DNA of 37,726 bases from DATBFG01 sp036558645. GTDB taxonomy: Bacteria; Acidobacteriota; Terriglobia; Terriglobales; Acidobacteriaceae. Numbering within the stretch: position 1 is the first letter of the stretch; every line of letters begins with the position of its first letter. A program made the position numbers and the translations under genes. A model generated the notes under the pieces. It was not told where the DNA came from and did no database searches. It saw only the letters and a list, made by a program, of their open reading frames with translations. Shown in pieces: positions 1-8,062 of the stretch. Location: positions 1 through 37,726 of the forward strand of contig DATBFG010000108.1 in the NCBI GenBank assembly GCA_036558645.1, in the 5' to 3' direction.

Positions 1-453
1 GGAGACGTCGTCGGATACTACGGTAACGGCGGCTCGAATCCCGACTTTCACGGCTTCAAATGGACCAACGGAACTTTTCATACCCTTGAAGTCGGCTTTG
101 TCGGAGAGACGATCGTGACCGGCATTAACAACCACGGCTACATTATTGGGTACGATCCGTGGAGCTATGACACTTTTGTTCGAAAACCGGATGGAACGAT
201 CCAGACCATTCCATTCTCAAATCCGTGCTGCGGCGTGGTTTGGGGACTCAACGACGGGCAGGCGCTCGTGGGCGGCTATGTCGATCCCAGCTACTCCGCA
301 TTTCGCATAAATGGAGTGACGCTAAGGTTGATTCCATTGAAGTATCCCGGCGCTCTTTACACTGTTGCCCAAGGGATTAACAACGCTGGCGATACAGTGG
401 GTAGCTATGCGATGAGCGGAATTCAGCAGCACGGTTTCCTTGAAACAAGATAG
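1..453 (+). CDS. HAF-repeat extracellular protein, 3' part only
   Basis: The reading frame is open from base 1 to the stop at 453, so the 5' end lies outside the window. The visible 150 residues contain repeated units of the form G-I/L-N-N/D-x-G-x-x-V/I-G-x-Y (for example GINNHGYIIGYD and GINNAGDTVGSY), alternating with short segments such as HGF-K-W/L. These are HAF-type repeats, named for probable extracellular repeat proteins that are common in Acidobacteria and Proteobacteria and likely fold as a beta-propeller. No enzyme motif is seen. The protein probably ends close to the last repeat, because only four residues follow HGFL. Function is unknown; export is inferred from the family and cannot be checked without the N-terminus. 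Confidence 0.75.
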   Translation, partial: GDVVGYYGNGGSNPDFHGFKWTNGTFHTLEVGFVGETIVTGINNHGYIIGYDPWSYDTFVRKPDGTIQTIPFSNPCCGVVWGLNDGQALVGGYVDPSYSAFRINGVTLRLIPLKYPGALYTVAQGINNAGDTVGSYAMSGIQQHGFLETR

Positions 454-514
454 ATCCGTGGGTTCAATCGTGGCCGGGTCAGCTAAGCGCCAAGCGGGAG
501 AAGTAGAGGAGTCG

Positions 515-1621
515 CTAACCCGCGACTGCTTGCAAAACTGTTCTACGCATTGGCAGGGTTACGACGAACTCCGTTCCACGACCGATACTGCTGGTTACAT
601 CAATGTGCCCGTTGTGCTCCTCGACGATGCGCTTCGCCAGCGATAGTCCTAATCCAGTGCCATTGCCTTTGGTGGTATAGAACGGTCGAAAGATGTTGGG
701 CAAGTGCTCGGATGAGATACCGCGGCCCGTATCGCTAACAGAAATCAAAACCTCATCTTCTTCAGAATCGAGGGCGACAGTAATCGTTCCTTTACGGTCG
801 ATGGCCTGGATCGAATTCAGCAGCAGATTCAGAAGCACTTGGTGAATTTGATCGCTGTCGTGTTCTACTTCCGGTAACGACGGATTTTTCTTTAGATCAA
901 TGTCGATCGCCTTCGAGATCGCCTGCTGCCGTGCCAACATCACCGCGTGCTCGACCGTGGTATTTAAGTCGCTCTTCCGAATCTTAGGCGGATGCGGTCG
1001 CGCGGTTTGCAGCAAGTCCGTGAGGATGTGGTTAATCTGAGCAATCTCTAGCCGCACATCTTTAACAACGGCCTTCGCGGGACTGGTTACCGGGAGATCG
1101 CGACCGACGATCTCGATGACTCCCGCGATGCCTGCCAAGGGATTGCGAATCTCGTGGGCCAGTCCGGTGGCTAACTCGCCGAGGGTTGCCAGGTGTTCTG
1201 CGCGCGACATCTGCGTGCGATGCAGGCGTTGAATCTCCTCGCGGCTTTCACGCAGTTGATCGACCATGCGGTTGAAATTTCTCCCCAAGTCTCCAATTTC
1301 ATCGTTGCGGTGCGCGAAACTAACAGAAGCATTCAAGTCACCTGCGCCGACCAGTCCGATTTTTTCCTGTAATTCCACCATCGGACGCTGGATCAGGAGT
1401 GTAAGTACCAGCAGAAGTGCGGCGCAGATGGCCACGGCCCCGGCGCCGGCAACGTACAGCACGGTGTGCCGCTCGGTGTCACGCCAGGAAACGGTAGCCA
1501 GCATGAAAAGAAGTAGCCCATTCAGCAAGACGAATCCAATTGGCAGTACGGCCTTGATCTGCCAATTGAGGCGCACGAAACTCACGCCGGATTCATGTTG
1601 GCTAGTTTCGATGTTCGTCAT
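515..1621 (-). CDS. HAMP-containing membrane sensor histidine kinase
   Basis: The 368-residue protein has two N-terminal membrane segments (about residues 20-46 and 53-78), a HAMP linker (about 79-131), a HisKA dimerisation domain with phospho-acceptor His156 in GLAHEIRNPL, and a HATPase_c domain with an N box (NLLLNSIQAI), G1 box (DTGRGIS) and G2 box (GTGLGLSLAKRI). The loop between the two membrane helices is only a few residues long, so there is no real periplasmic sensor domain. The signal is probably sensed within the membrane or passed on by a partner. I chose ATG 1621 because AAGGGA lies just upstream; an in-frame ATG at 1684 would add 21 unlikely residues. It follows ccsA by 72 nt in the same direction and may be co-transcribed with the cytochrome assembly genes. 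No response regulator gene is adjacent. Confidence 0.88.
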   Translation of the reverse strand: MTNIETSQHESGVSFVRLNWQIKAVLPIGFVLLNGLLLFMLATVSWRDTERHTVLYVAGAGAVAICAALLLVLTLLIQRPMVELQEKIGLVGAGDLNASVSFAHRNDEIGDLGRNFNRMVDQLRESREEIQRLHRTQMSRAEHLATLGELATGLAHEIRNPLAGIAGVIEIVGRDLPVTSPAKAVVKDVRLEIAQINHILTDLLQTARPHPPKIRKSDLNTTVEHAVMLARQQAISKAIDIDLKKNPSLPEVEHDSDQIHQVLLNLLLNSIQAIDRKGTITVALDSEEDEVLISVSDTGRGISSEHLPNIFRPFYTTKGNGTGLGLSLAKRIVEEHNGHIDVTSSIGRGTEFVVTLPMRRTVLQAVAG

Positions 1622-1693
1622 ATTGATCCCTTTCACTGCTTGATCGGACGGTCGGCAGTCGCTCTTGCTGACGACTGAGTGCAACCAACTTCC

Positions 1694-3094
1694 TCAAGCG
1701 TACGCGTGCAATCCCGGCAAAAGATACGTCACGCCGAAGAATGTAAACATTACGACCACGAAGCCGGCGATGGCAAAGTAGGCGGCCCGCCGGCCGCGCC
1801 ATCCGCGGGTAATCCGCATGTGCAAATAGAGTGCATAGACAAGCCAAGTAATTGCCGCCCACGTTTCCTTCGGATCCCAACTCCAATAGGATCCCCAGGT
1901 CCGGTTGGCCCAGTAGGCTCCTGCCGCGATCATCAGGGTGAGTAGGGGGAAGGCAATCGCGATGGTTTTGTAGGTGATGCGGTCGAGCGCTTCCGCTGAA
2001 GGCAGCATGCGTTCCAAGTCCGTTCGGCGCCACACCAGGAGAAGGTAAAGCAGCGATACAAATATTCCGCCGACCAACCCTGACAGAATGAACGGGCTGG
2101 CCGCCAGGCTTGTCGGGAATAAACCCTCTGCATCAAGCGAGGCATACTGGCCGTCGCGCGCACGCATCACGAAAAACACCAGAGCTAGAACCTGGAGAAG
2201 AATGGCGATGAAAACAGATCGATTCGCCAGGTTCAGGAAGCTCTCATCTTTCTTCCATCGTGCAATCAGATACAGGACGAAGGGTGCTGCTACCGCCGCC
2301 GTTACGAGAAGCATGAGCCATCCAAGTTCGGGTATCGTTACGAACAACCGCACGCCTCTCGAAAGAAACACTTCGGATTTCTCTTCGGGGTTCCACGCGA
2401 TGACGTTCAGTCCTCCCCATTTTTCGAATCGAGTCAGAATTCCTGCATAAGTGGCGACGCAGAACAAGCTCGATGCGGCGAGAAACGTGTCGGTCTTCAT
2501 CTTGTCTTGTATGAGGAACATCATCGCCAGTGCAAAGCTTAAAGCGCACGCCGCGTAAGCCAACATGGCCAGGGTTACATGTACGTGCAGCCAGGTGGAT
2601 TGCAAGGCAGGAACCAGCGGATGGACCTCGGTACGCAGCAACTGCATCAGCACAACTCCGACGATTGCTACCGGCATTGTGACGGTGCCAATCACTTTGA
2701 CTCCGTACTTGTTTTCCGCAATCAGCGTGAGCGCTGCAAGCGTCCAGACAAAGCTCAGCAGCATCTCGTAAATGCTGGCGAACGGAGGATGGCCGGCTTC
2801 GTACCAGCGGTGAGCGACGGCTCCCGTATTGGCGAGGAGTCCAGCCCACGTCGCGAACGATGCGAACTTGATGTACGACGGTGTCCCGCTAATGCCGAAG
2901 CCAAGATAGAGCGCTCCCGCGCCGGAGTAGAAAATCAAAGCTGCATAAAGGAGGTTTGCTTCACCGAGCAGATTTCCGCTTTTCACGACATTAAGAAATG
3001 CCATGAAGAGCAGGAAGGCTACACCGAGGCCGACCAGCGTGACCAGGGTTGAACCTGTAGGTATCGGCCGCTGTTCCACTCTTGCACGTGCCAT
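1694..3094 (-). CDS. ccsA: System II cytochrome c biogenesis protein CcsA (ResC-like, WWD family)
   Basis: This 466-residue multi-pass membrane protein carries the WWD signature WGSYWSWDPKETWA at about residues 400-413, plus membrane-flanking histidines such as those in HVHVTLAML and LYLHMR. In System II the CcsA/ResC subunit binds haem, moves it across the membrane and, with ResB/Ccs1, attaches it to CXXCH cysteines of exported apocytochromes. Some databases call this family CcsB. The start at ATG 3094 is supported by a strong GAGGAGGG Shine-Dalgarno; an upstream ATG at 3133 would add 13 residues. It lies 47 nt after resB in the same direction. Its position opposite a 32-haem cytochrome locus fits a supply role for that locus. 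Confidence 0.93.
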   Translation of the reverse strand: MARARVEQRPIPTGSTLVTLVGLGVAFLLFMAFLNVVKSGNLLGEANLLYAALIFYSGAGALYLGFGISGTPSYIKFASFATWAGLLANTGAVAHRWYEAGHPPFASIYEMLLSFVWTLAALTLIAENKYGVKVIGTVTMPVAIVGVVLMQLLRTEVHPLVPALQSTWLHVHVTLAMLAYAACALSFALAMMFLIQDKMKTDTFLAASSLFCVATYAGILTRFEKWGGLNVIAWNPEEKSEVFLSRGVRLFVTIPELGWLMLLVTAAVAAPFVLYLIARWKKDESFLNLANRSVFIAILLQVLALVFFVMRARDGQYASLDAEGLFPTSLAASPFILSGLVGGIFVSLLYLLLVWRRTDLERMLPSAEALDRITYKTIAIAFPLLTLMIAAGAYWANRTWGSYWSWDPKETWAAITWLVYALYLHMRITRGWRGRRAAYFAIAGFVVVMFTFFGVTYLLPGLHAYA

Positions 3095-3141
3095 AAAAAT
3101 TCCCTCCTCAACAAGAAACCTAGTGTGTGACAAGCGCCGTC

Positions 3142-4566
3142 TTAGGCGCAGCTGTACTTGCCGCCAAATGCATGTGTCTCAACTTCGACTTCTTTAACCA
3201 GCTTGCGAAACTTCTCTTCAAAGACGTCTTTGTTCTTGTTCGCCGCACCGCCGACCCAAAGTACGAGTTGACCGTCGGCGCGATGGAGCGGGACGATCCA
3301 GAAACGTATGTGAACCACGTAGAAGACAAACGCTAGACCGAGACCCATCAGGATTACGCCTGCCCACACAGACCATTGGCCGGGCTCATGGGAGACCTGC
3401 AGCCCGGTGAAGTAGCCCATCTTGAGATCTTTGGCTTCGAATCGGTATGGCGAGCGCGCGTTCTCTTCAAAATCCGGGATGGGGGGCAACCAGAAGTTGA
3501 TTCTTGCTGCTGACTGTTTAGAGTCGACGATCAGGTGCACCGCCGGATTCTGGACGTCGTTCGAGCGGGTATAAACCTGGCCGTCGCGAACCACATAGTC
3601 AGGAATGAACTCGGCCATGCTGACGGCTGCATCGTCGTCGAGGTTGATCGTCTGTCCCGGTGCGATCGCGATTTCTCGGGCCGGGGCTGTGCCGGTGGAC
3701 GGGATCGCATCGAGAATCAGTTTTTCGACATTGCCGTTAGGACCGAAGCTCGATTGATAGAAGCGAACTCCATTGAAAACCAGCGGATCATTAACCACGA
3801 TCTCCTTGCTGGCTACGTCCTTACCATCTTGAACGACTGCGAGCTGCGACCACCATTTCCTGGGACTGCCATCGGCGTAGTTCTCCTGGCCCGCACTGTT
3901 ACAGCGAATGGCAAAGGGCAAAGGGCGAATTGTGCCGTCTCGCAGTTGCACGCGGTCCGATTGCTCTCCCTGATTTAGTTTCAGGAAGCCATTCCATCCG
4001 AAGATGCCATCCACGATTCCGCCAAGAAAGATCAGAAGCAGGCTGGCGTGCACGATGTACACGGCCATTTGGGAGATGCGTCCTCGCTCGGCAAATAGCG
4101 AGAAGTGATTATCCCCAACGATGCGCTCTGGGGTAATGTGCATGCGATGAAGGGCACGCTCCGCCGCGGCTAATCCGGCTTCTTCATCGGCGATGGGGAT
4201 CTGCGCCTGGAGCGGCAGGGCTTTGCGGAAGACGGCGTCCGTCGACTTATAAGGGCGGGCATAAAAGCGCCAGGAATTCGGGAAGCGATCAATCGAGGCC
4301 GCCACGATGCTCAAGCTGACTAACGCCATCAGCAGGATGAACCACCAGGCATGAAAGACGTTGGTGAGACCAAGGGCGTCCAGTACTTTCAGCATTTGGG
4401 GAGAGTAGGCGCGCTGCATCTCGTCGGCTTCGGTGACCGGCCTTTGCAGGATCACGGTGCCGGCTGCGGAGATGATCACGACCAGAATCAGGAGAACGAC
4501 GCCCGTCTTGATGGAACTCATGGTGCGCCACAGCTTGCGTGCGCTCTTGCGAATGTTGGAAGCCAT
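3142..4566 (-). CDS. resB: System II cytochrome c biogenesis protein ResB (Ccs1)
   Basis: This 474-residue protein has the ResB layout: an N-terminal membrane helix after a basic start (about 19-40), a second (about 72-90), a third (about 165-185), a large periplasmic domain, and a last membrane helix near residues 400-425 in VWAGVILMGLGLAFVFYVVH. Histidines sit near the membrane segments (VHASLLL, VSHEPGQW, YVVHIRFW), as expected for haem handling. ResB binds apocytochrome and works with CcsA as the haem lyase. The ATG at 4566 has GGGGGAG just upstream. It is the first gene of the leftward resB-ccsA-kinase group and is divergent from the 16-haem cytochrome gene across a 600-nt control region. 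No ccdA or resA thiol-reduction gene is seen in the window. Confidence 0.93.
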   Translation of the reverse strand: MASNIRKSARKLWRTMSSIKTGVVLLILVVIISAAGTVILQRPVTEADEMQRAYSPQMLKVLDALGLTNVFHAWWFILLMALVSLSIVAASIDRFPNSWRFYARPYKSTDAVFRKALPLQAQIPIADEEAGLAAAERALHRMHITPERIVGDNHFSLFAERGRISQMAVYIVHASLLLIFLGGIVDGIFGWNGFLKLNQGEQSDRVQLRDGTIRPLPFAIRCNSAGQENYADGSPRKWWSQLAVVQDGKDVASKEIVVNDPLVFNGVRFYQSSFGPNGNVEKLILDAIPSTGTAPAREIAIAPGQTINLDDDAAVSMAEFIPDYVVRDGQVYTRSNDVQNPAVHLIVDSKQSAARINFWLPPIPDFEENARSPYRFEAKDLKMGYFTGLQVSHEPGQWSVWAGVILMGLGLAFVFYVVHIRFWIVPLHRADGQLVLWVGGAANKNKDVFEEKFRKLVKEVEVETHAFGGKYSCA

Positions 4567-4684
4567 ATCACTCCCCCTGTCCGACCATGAAGGTGCACGT
4601 TTCCCGCCATCGAGCAGAAATCTAGCAACTCGCCGTACTTGCCAGGACTTAGGCCTGATCGAGGCAATTTCGAAGAAAGCAGTT

Positions 4685-4698
4685 TTGAGCTAAATCAC
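4685..4698. promoter_or_regulatory. FNR-like palindrome
   Basis: The 14-bp sequence TTGAGCTAAATCAC matches the FNR consensus TTGAT-N4-ATCAA at 8 of 10 defined positions. Such a site would suit oxygen or redox control of cytochrome genes, but no regulator gene lies in the window, so the assignment rests on the motif alone. Confidence 0.35.
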
Positions 4699-4699
4699 A

Positions 4700-4771
4700 C
4701 AGGCCAGGGCAAGGGCGTCGGGTCATTCAACACACACCAAGCAGGCCAAGGGAAAGGGGTTCGGTGGGTCA
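4700..4771. repeat. Imperfect direct repeat upstream of the cytochrome operon
   Basis: Two copies begin with CAGGCCA and end with GGGTCA, at 4700-4725 and 4742-4771, with similar purine-rich G/A tracts between those ends. The second copy runs into the GGTCACC-GTC-GGTAACC inverted repeat at 4767-4783. Tandem copies with palindromic ends upstream of divergent genes suggest repeated regulator binding, but this could also be a chance duplication. Confidence 0.45.
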
Positions 4772-4797
4772 CCGTCGGTAACCACTAGGGTTTTCCC

Positions 4798-4813
4798 TGT
4801 GACGGAGATCACG
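4798..4813. promoter_or_regulatory. CRP-like palindrome
   Basis: TGTGA-CGGAGA-TCACG matches the CRP-family consensus TGTGA-N6-TCACA at 9 of 10 defined positions. Together with the FNR-like box at 4685 it suggests that a CRP/FNR superfamily regulator controls the divergent cytochrome maturation and cytochrome genes. Confidence 0.45.
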
Positions 4814-5166
4814 AGCAGGTGTGACACGTGGCGCTGTCGCATCGGAGGTCTCCCCGTTTAATAGGTACCGGGGTGGGAATGCTGCGATTTGGCTCCATTT
4901 TGGGAATGATGAAAAGCGACCAAACGCGATCGAAATTACGTGGGTCATTTCACCAGTCCTGCTGCGGGAGAAGGCTCAAAACAGACCGGTATCCTGCCCG
5001 ATGCATTTTTCAACACTCCGACCGCCTACATGCAAGCAGCTACTCCTTAACAACTTACGAAGTTGATGAAATTCATTGCACCCCTGTTTCATACGGCAAC
5101 TCTCGTGCACAACTCGGCAGTGGAGTCCGCGTGAAAACGCCTCTCAAATTCGAAGGCGACCTCAGA

Positions 5167-6624
5167 ATGGAGGTTTCGTGCGGAACATTGCGTCTTGGTC
5201 TGAGGCTGGCGACACTGCTGTTACTCCTCGCTAGCCTCACGACCGCAACCCAGGCGGCAGTTCATCCCGTACCGCTCGAAAAGAATACTGACGCTGCCAC
5301 CTGCATCCAGTGCCATGAAGACAAGACTAAGGGCAAAGCGGTGCACTCGGCAATCGCAACCGGCTGCCTGAGCTGCCACGAGATCCGTACCAACAAAGAC
5401 GCGACTTACGTCAAGTTGATCACAACGACTTCGGGCTCGCTGTGCCTCACGTGCCACAGCGACAAGGACGCTTCCACAGCGAAGGGTACCGTTCACTCTC
5501 CGGCAATTCGCGATTGCGTCAAGTGCCACGATCCGCACACGTCAGATAACAAGTTCCAACTGCTCAAGCCACTGGCCGGGCAGGATGCAAAAGAAAACCT
5601 GTGCCTCAGCTGCCATAAGCAGGGCATGAATGTCCCGCCGAAAGGCAGCCGTCACGCCGCCCTCGACATGGGCTGCGACACCTGCCACACGACTCATAAG
5701 GTTGGAGAGAAGGGCAAGCTGGAATTTGACTTCCACCTCACCAAGGCTGTCCCGGCGCTGTGCGTAGATTGTCACGATCCAAAGTCGGCAGACTTGCAGA
5801 AGTCACATGAGAATCAGCCTTTCGGCGAGGCAAATTGCCTGAGCTGTCACGATCCGCATCAGTCGGCGGCGCCGAAGTTGATGGCAAAGTTCCTCCACTC
5901 TCCCTTCGCGGATAAGTCATGCGACATGTGCCATGCGCCGGCGAAAGATGGAAAAGTCGTCCTGGCTCAGCCTGATGTGAAGTCACTGTGCGTGACCTGC
6001 CACGACGACAAAGCGAAGCTGATCGAGACTGCCAAGGTGCAGCATCCGGGGGCGGCCGGAGATTGCACCGACTGCCACAATCCACATGCCAGCAAGTATC
6101 CGGGACTGCCGAAGACGAATGGCGTAGAGATCTGCCTGGGGTGCCACACCGATCAAGCGGAGATGCTGACCTCCAAGAAAGTTCTGCATCAGCCGGCATT
6201 CAAGCAAGGTTGCGCGACTTGCCATGAGCCACATGGCAGCCAGAACGAAAAGCTGCTGCGGGCCAGCGCCAACAGTCTCTGCGTCGAGTGCCATGGCCCG
6301 GACAGCCGTCCGGCGGAGCTGAAGGATGCGCACTTGGTCACGATCTTCGGCGGCAAAGTTCGCTTGCCGGAAGATTACATGGCCAAGAACAAGGTCACAG
6401 TCCTCCCCCTTAAGAATGGCAAGGGACATCCGACGCCGGCGCATCCAGTCGAAGACATTCGCGACCTCAACGATCTAAGCAAGATCGTTACTCCGATCAA
6501 CTGCCTGAGTTGTCACCAGCCGCACGCCGGCGGTGCGCGGGCCATGCTTGTCAAAGATCTGAAGCCTGGGATGGAATTCTGCCGCAGCTGCCATAAAGGC
6601 AGCGTTGGGGACCAAGTTCAATGA
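5167..6624 (+). CDS. Secreted 16-haem cytochrome c (doubled CXXCH type)
   Basis: The 485-residue product has a signal peptide (hydrophobic LATLLLLLASLTTATQA, cleavage near TQA/AVH) and 16 CXXCH haem sites spread along the whole chain. Many are followed by D/N/E/Q-PH, the doubled-CXXCH pattern in which closely spaced sites recur with extra histidines for bis-His ligation. There is no lipobox or C-terminal anchor, so a soluble periplasmic or extracellular electron carrier is expected. The start is uncertain: ATG 5167 gives a 29-residue signal peptide, while GTG 5131 has a better-placed GGAG (5122-5125) but makes a 41-residue one. It is first in the rightward operon, and the next gene starts 14 nt after its stop. 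No catalytic motif of nitrite, sulfite or hydroxylamine enzymes was recognised, so an electron-transfer role is inferred. Confidence 0.92.
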   Translation: MEVSCGTLRLGLRLATLLLLLASLTTATQAAVHPVPLEKNTDAATCIQCHEDKTKGKAVHSAIATGCLSCHEIRTNKDATYVKLITTTSGSLCLTCHSDKDASTAKGTVHSPAIRDCVKCHDPHTSDNKFQLLKPLAGQDAKENLCLSCHKQGMNVPPKGSRHAALDMGCDTCHTTHKVGEKGKLEFDFHLTKAVPALCVDCHDPKSADLQKSHENQPFGEANCLSCHDPHQSAAPKLMAKFLHSPFADKSCDMCHAPAKDGKVVLAQPDVKSLCVTCHDDKAKLIETAKVQHPGAAGDCTDCHNPHASKYPGLPKTNGVEICLGCHTDQAEMLTSKKVLHQPAFKQGCATCHEPHGSQNEKLLRASANSLCVECHGPDSRPAELKDAHLVTIFGGKVRLPEDYMAKNKVTVLPLKNGKGHPTPAHPVEDIRDLNDLSKIVTPINCLSCHQPHAGGARAMLVKDLKPGMEFCRSCHKGSVGDQVQ

Positions 6625-6638
6625 TGTGGGGAACGCAT

Positions 6639-7889
6639 ATGGCGATGACGAAGCTGAAACCGATCACGATCTGGCTGGCTATCTCCGCCCTGGTCTTTGC
6701 GCTTGCGCCATACAGCCACGCCAAGAAGAAGAAAGAGAAGGAGTCGGAAGTCACGGTAGCCAAATCAAAGTCTGTTGATCACAGCCTGATTGATACCTCC
6801 AACTTGGTGTGGCCACTTCCCCCGGATATCCCACGAATCAAGTTTGTGCAGGAAGTGTTCGGAGAAGAGAAGCTGCCAGTGGCGCCTGGGCAGAAGGCCC
6901 CCAAGAAGAAGCAGGGATGGATGGATCGAGTAGCAGGTCTGCAAACTACCGACACAGGAGCCATTAAGCAGGAATTCCGTCATCTTCTGGGCAAGCCTTA
7001 CGGTGTCGGTGTGGATTCCAAGGGGCGTATCTATGTTGCCGACACATTCGTCTCCGCAGTCTTCGTATTCGATCTCGAAAAGAAAGAGACCAAGCTGCTG
7101 CGCAACGGCGTTGAGGCGAAATTCGGAACAATTATCGGTCTTACCGTCGATGACGCAGACAGGGTCTTTGTTGTGGACGCTCTTATGCATCGGGTGGGTG
7201 CATTCGACAAAGATTGGAAACTCGAAACCTATTTCGGAGACGCGGATCTTGGACATCCTGGCGGCATCGCAATCGACGAAGAAAATCGCTTTCTGTATGT
7301 GGTGGACACCGACAGAGAGCGCGTTGCTGTGTTCGACGCCGACAACTTCAAGTTGCTACGGACCATCGGTGGTCCTCCGAAAAGCATGGGTGACGAAGAC
7401 CCGGGCACCTTCTCGAAGCCGAGCAACGTGGCGGTTGACAAAGATGGCAACGTTTATGTGACCGACACCATGAACAACCGCGTCCAGGTCTTCGATGGGG
7501 ATGGCAAGTTCATTTCGACATTCGGCAAGGCTGGAGACGGTCCTGGAACGTTTGCCCGGCCAAAAGGAATCTCCGTGGACTCTGATGGGCACATTTGGGT
7601 GGTGGATGCCTTTCAGAACCGGGTTCAGATCTTCGATACCGAAGGGCACCTGCTCGCGTTTTTCGGGACCGGTGGAGGGCTGCAGGGGCAGTTCACGGTT
7701 CCATCCGGAGTCTACGTTGACAAGTTCAATCGGGCATTTGTCACCGATCAGATGCCCGGACGCCTGCAGATGTTTCGTTACGTCACGGATGCTGAAGCAA
7801 AGCAGTTGAAAGAAGAGCGCGACCATAAAGCCGCAGCAGTTAAGCCGGCTGGGCCGCAAGGCACGACAGTGGCGGAGCAAAAACAATGA
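6639..7889 (+). CDS. Secreted NHL-repeat (six-bladed) beta-propeller
   Basis: The 416-residue protein has a signal peptide (IWLAISALVFALAPYSHA) followed by a lysine-rich stretch (KKKKEKE), then about six NHL units of the form P-x-G-(I/V)-A-V-D-x-x-G-x-(I/V)-x-V-x-D-x-x-x-x-R-(I/V)-x-(V/I)-F-D. Examples are PSNVAVDKDGNVYVTDTMNNRV and PKGISVDSDGHIWVVDAFQNRV, each within about 22 residues. NHL propellers usually bind proteins or polymers and have no fixed catalytic role. ATG 6639 is preferred because GGGGA lies 7 nt upstream; ATG 6621, which overlaps the previous stop, would add six residues. A second propeller (11909-13000) in the same operon has a similar plan. NHL proteins recur beside multihaem cytochromes in Geobacter-type conduit and filament loci, but their exact role there is not settled. 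Confidence 0.9.
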   Translation: MAMTKLKPITIWLAISALVFALAPYSHAKKKKEKESEVTVAKSKSVDHSLIDTSNLVWPLPPDIPRIKFVQEVFGEEKLPVAPGQKAPKKKQGWMDRVAGLQTTDTGAIKQEFRHLLGKPYGVGVDSKGRIYVADTFVSAVFVFDLEKKETKLLRNGVEAKFGTIIGLTVDDADRVFVVDALMHRVGAFDKDWKLETYFGDADLGHPGGIAIDEENRFLYVVDTDRERVAVFDADNFKLLRTIGGPPKSMGDEDPGTFSKPSNVAVDKDGNVYVTDTMNNRVQVFDGDGKFISTFGKAGDGPGTFARPKGISVDSDGHIWVVDAFQNRVQIFDTEGHLLAFFGTGGGLQGQFTVPSGVYVDKFNRAFVTDQMPGRLQMFRYVTDAEAKQLKEERDHKAAAVKPAGPQGTTVAEQKQ

Positions 7890-8062
7890 CAACCGTCCTG
7901 AATATTCACGATGGAAGGGTTCCTGGGTTCGATGCAGACAGCGGACTTGGTCGACGCGGATTTGATCCCCCGTCTCGGCCAGAAGCGGGGGATACGGACT
8001 TCGGCTCCTCCGTAGCGGTAAGGCTCAGTGAGCTGTTCAAACTAGGAGGTCTTAAGACCATC
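7890..8062 (+). promoter_or_regulatory. Structured leader of the tetrahaem cytochrome gene
   Basis: This 173-nt gap contains a perfect 8-bp inverted repeat ATCCCCCG (7965-7972) / CGGGGGAT (7986-7993) and, directly after it, TACGGA...TCCGTA. A full AGGAGG Shine-Dalgarno (8044-8049) precedes ATG 8063 by an unusually long 13 nt. The first hairpin could end transcripts from the NHL gene or fold as part of a 5' leader. I compared it with the cyclic-di-GMP-I (GEMM) core often found before cytochrome genes and found no match. Confidence 0.45.

Larger units (their letters stand above)
4567..5166. promoter_or_regulatory. 600-nt divergent control region between resB and the cytochrome operon
   Basis: No convincing protein gene lies here: the open frames on the + strand have no codon or motif support and one merely extends the cytochrome frame upstream. 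The region contains an FNR-like palindrome (4685-4698), a CRP-like palindrome (4798-4813), an imperfect inverted repeat GGTCACC-GTC-GGTAACC (4767-4783), an imperfect direct repeat (4700-4725 and 4742-4771) and a perfect inverted repeat CAACTT-ACG-AAGTTG (5049-5063). The boxes lie roughly 100-230 nt upstream of resB and 350-480 nt upstream of the cytochrome start, which suggests joint control of both transcripts. No strong -35/-10 pair was identified by eye. Confidence 0.6.

Noticed and set aside
440..646. Frame on the + strand over the 3' end of the histidine kinase
   Set aside because: It is antisense to a conserved HATPase domain and has no features of its own.
4800..4850. Sigma-54 promoter (GG-N10-GC) near the CRP-like box
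   Set aside because: TGGC- and TGACAC-like strings occur, but no GG and GC pair has the required spacing and consensus.
4821..5066. An 81-codon GTG-started frame on the + strand in the control region, and the upstream extension of the 16-haem frame to 4828
   Set aside because: No motif, signal peptide or Shine-Dalgarno, and both overlap a region dense in palindromes; the cytochrome signal peptide begins only at 5167 or 5131.
5167..6624. Enzymatic multihaem cytochrome (nitrite, hydroxylamine or tetrathionate reductase)
   Set aside because: All haem sites are plain CXXCH, with no CXXCK or extra catalytic motif, and spacing is of the doubled-CXXCH carrier type.
7890..8062. Cyclic-di-GMP-I (GEMM) riboswitch before the tetrahaem cytochrome gene
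   Set aside because: GEMM elements often precede cytochrome genes, but the conserved core around GGGCAAACC and the GCAAAGCC segment is absent; only generic hairpins are present.
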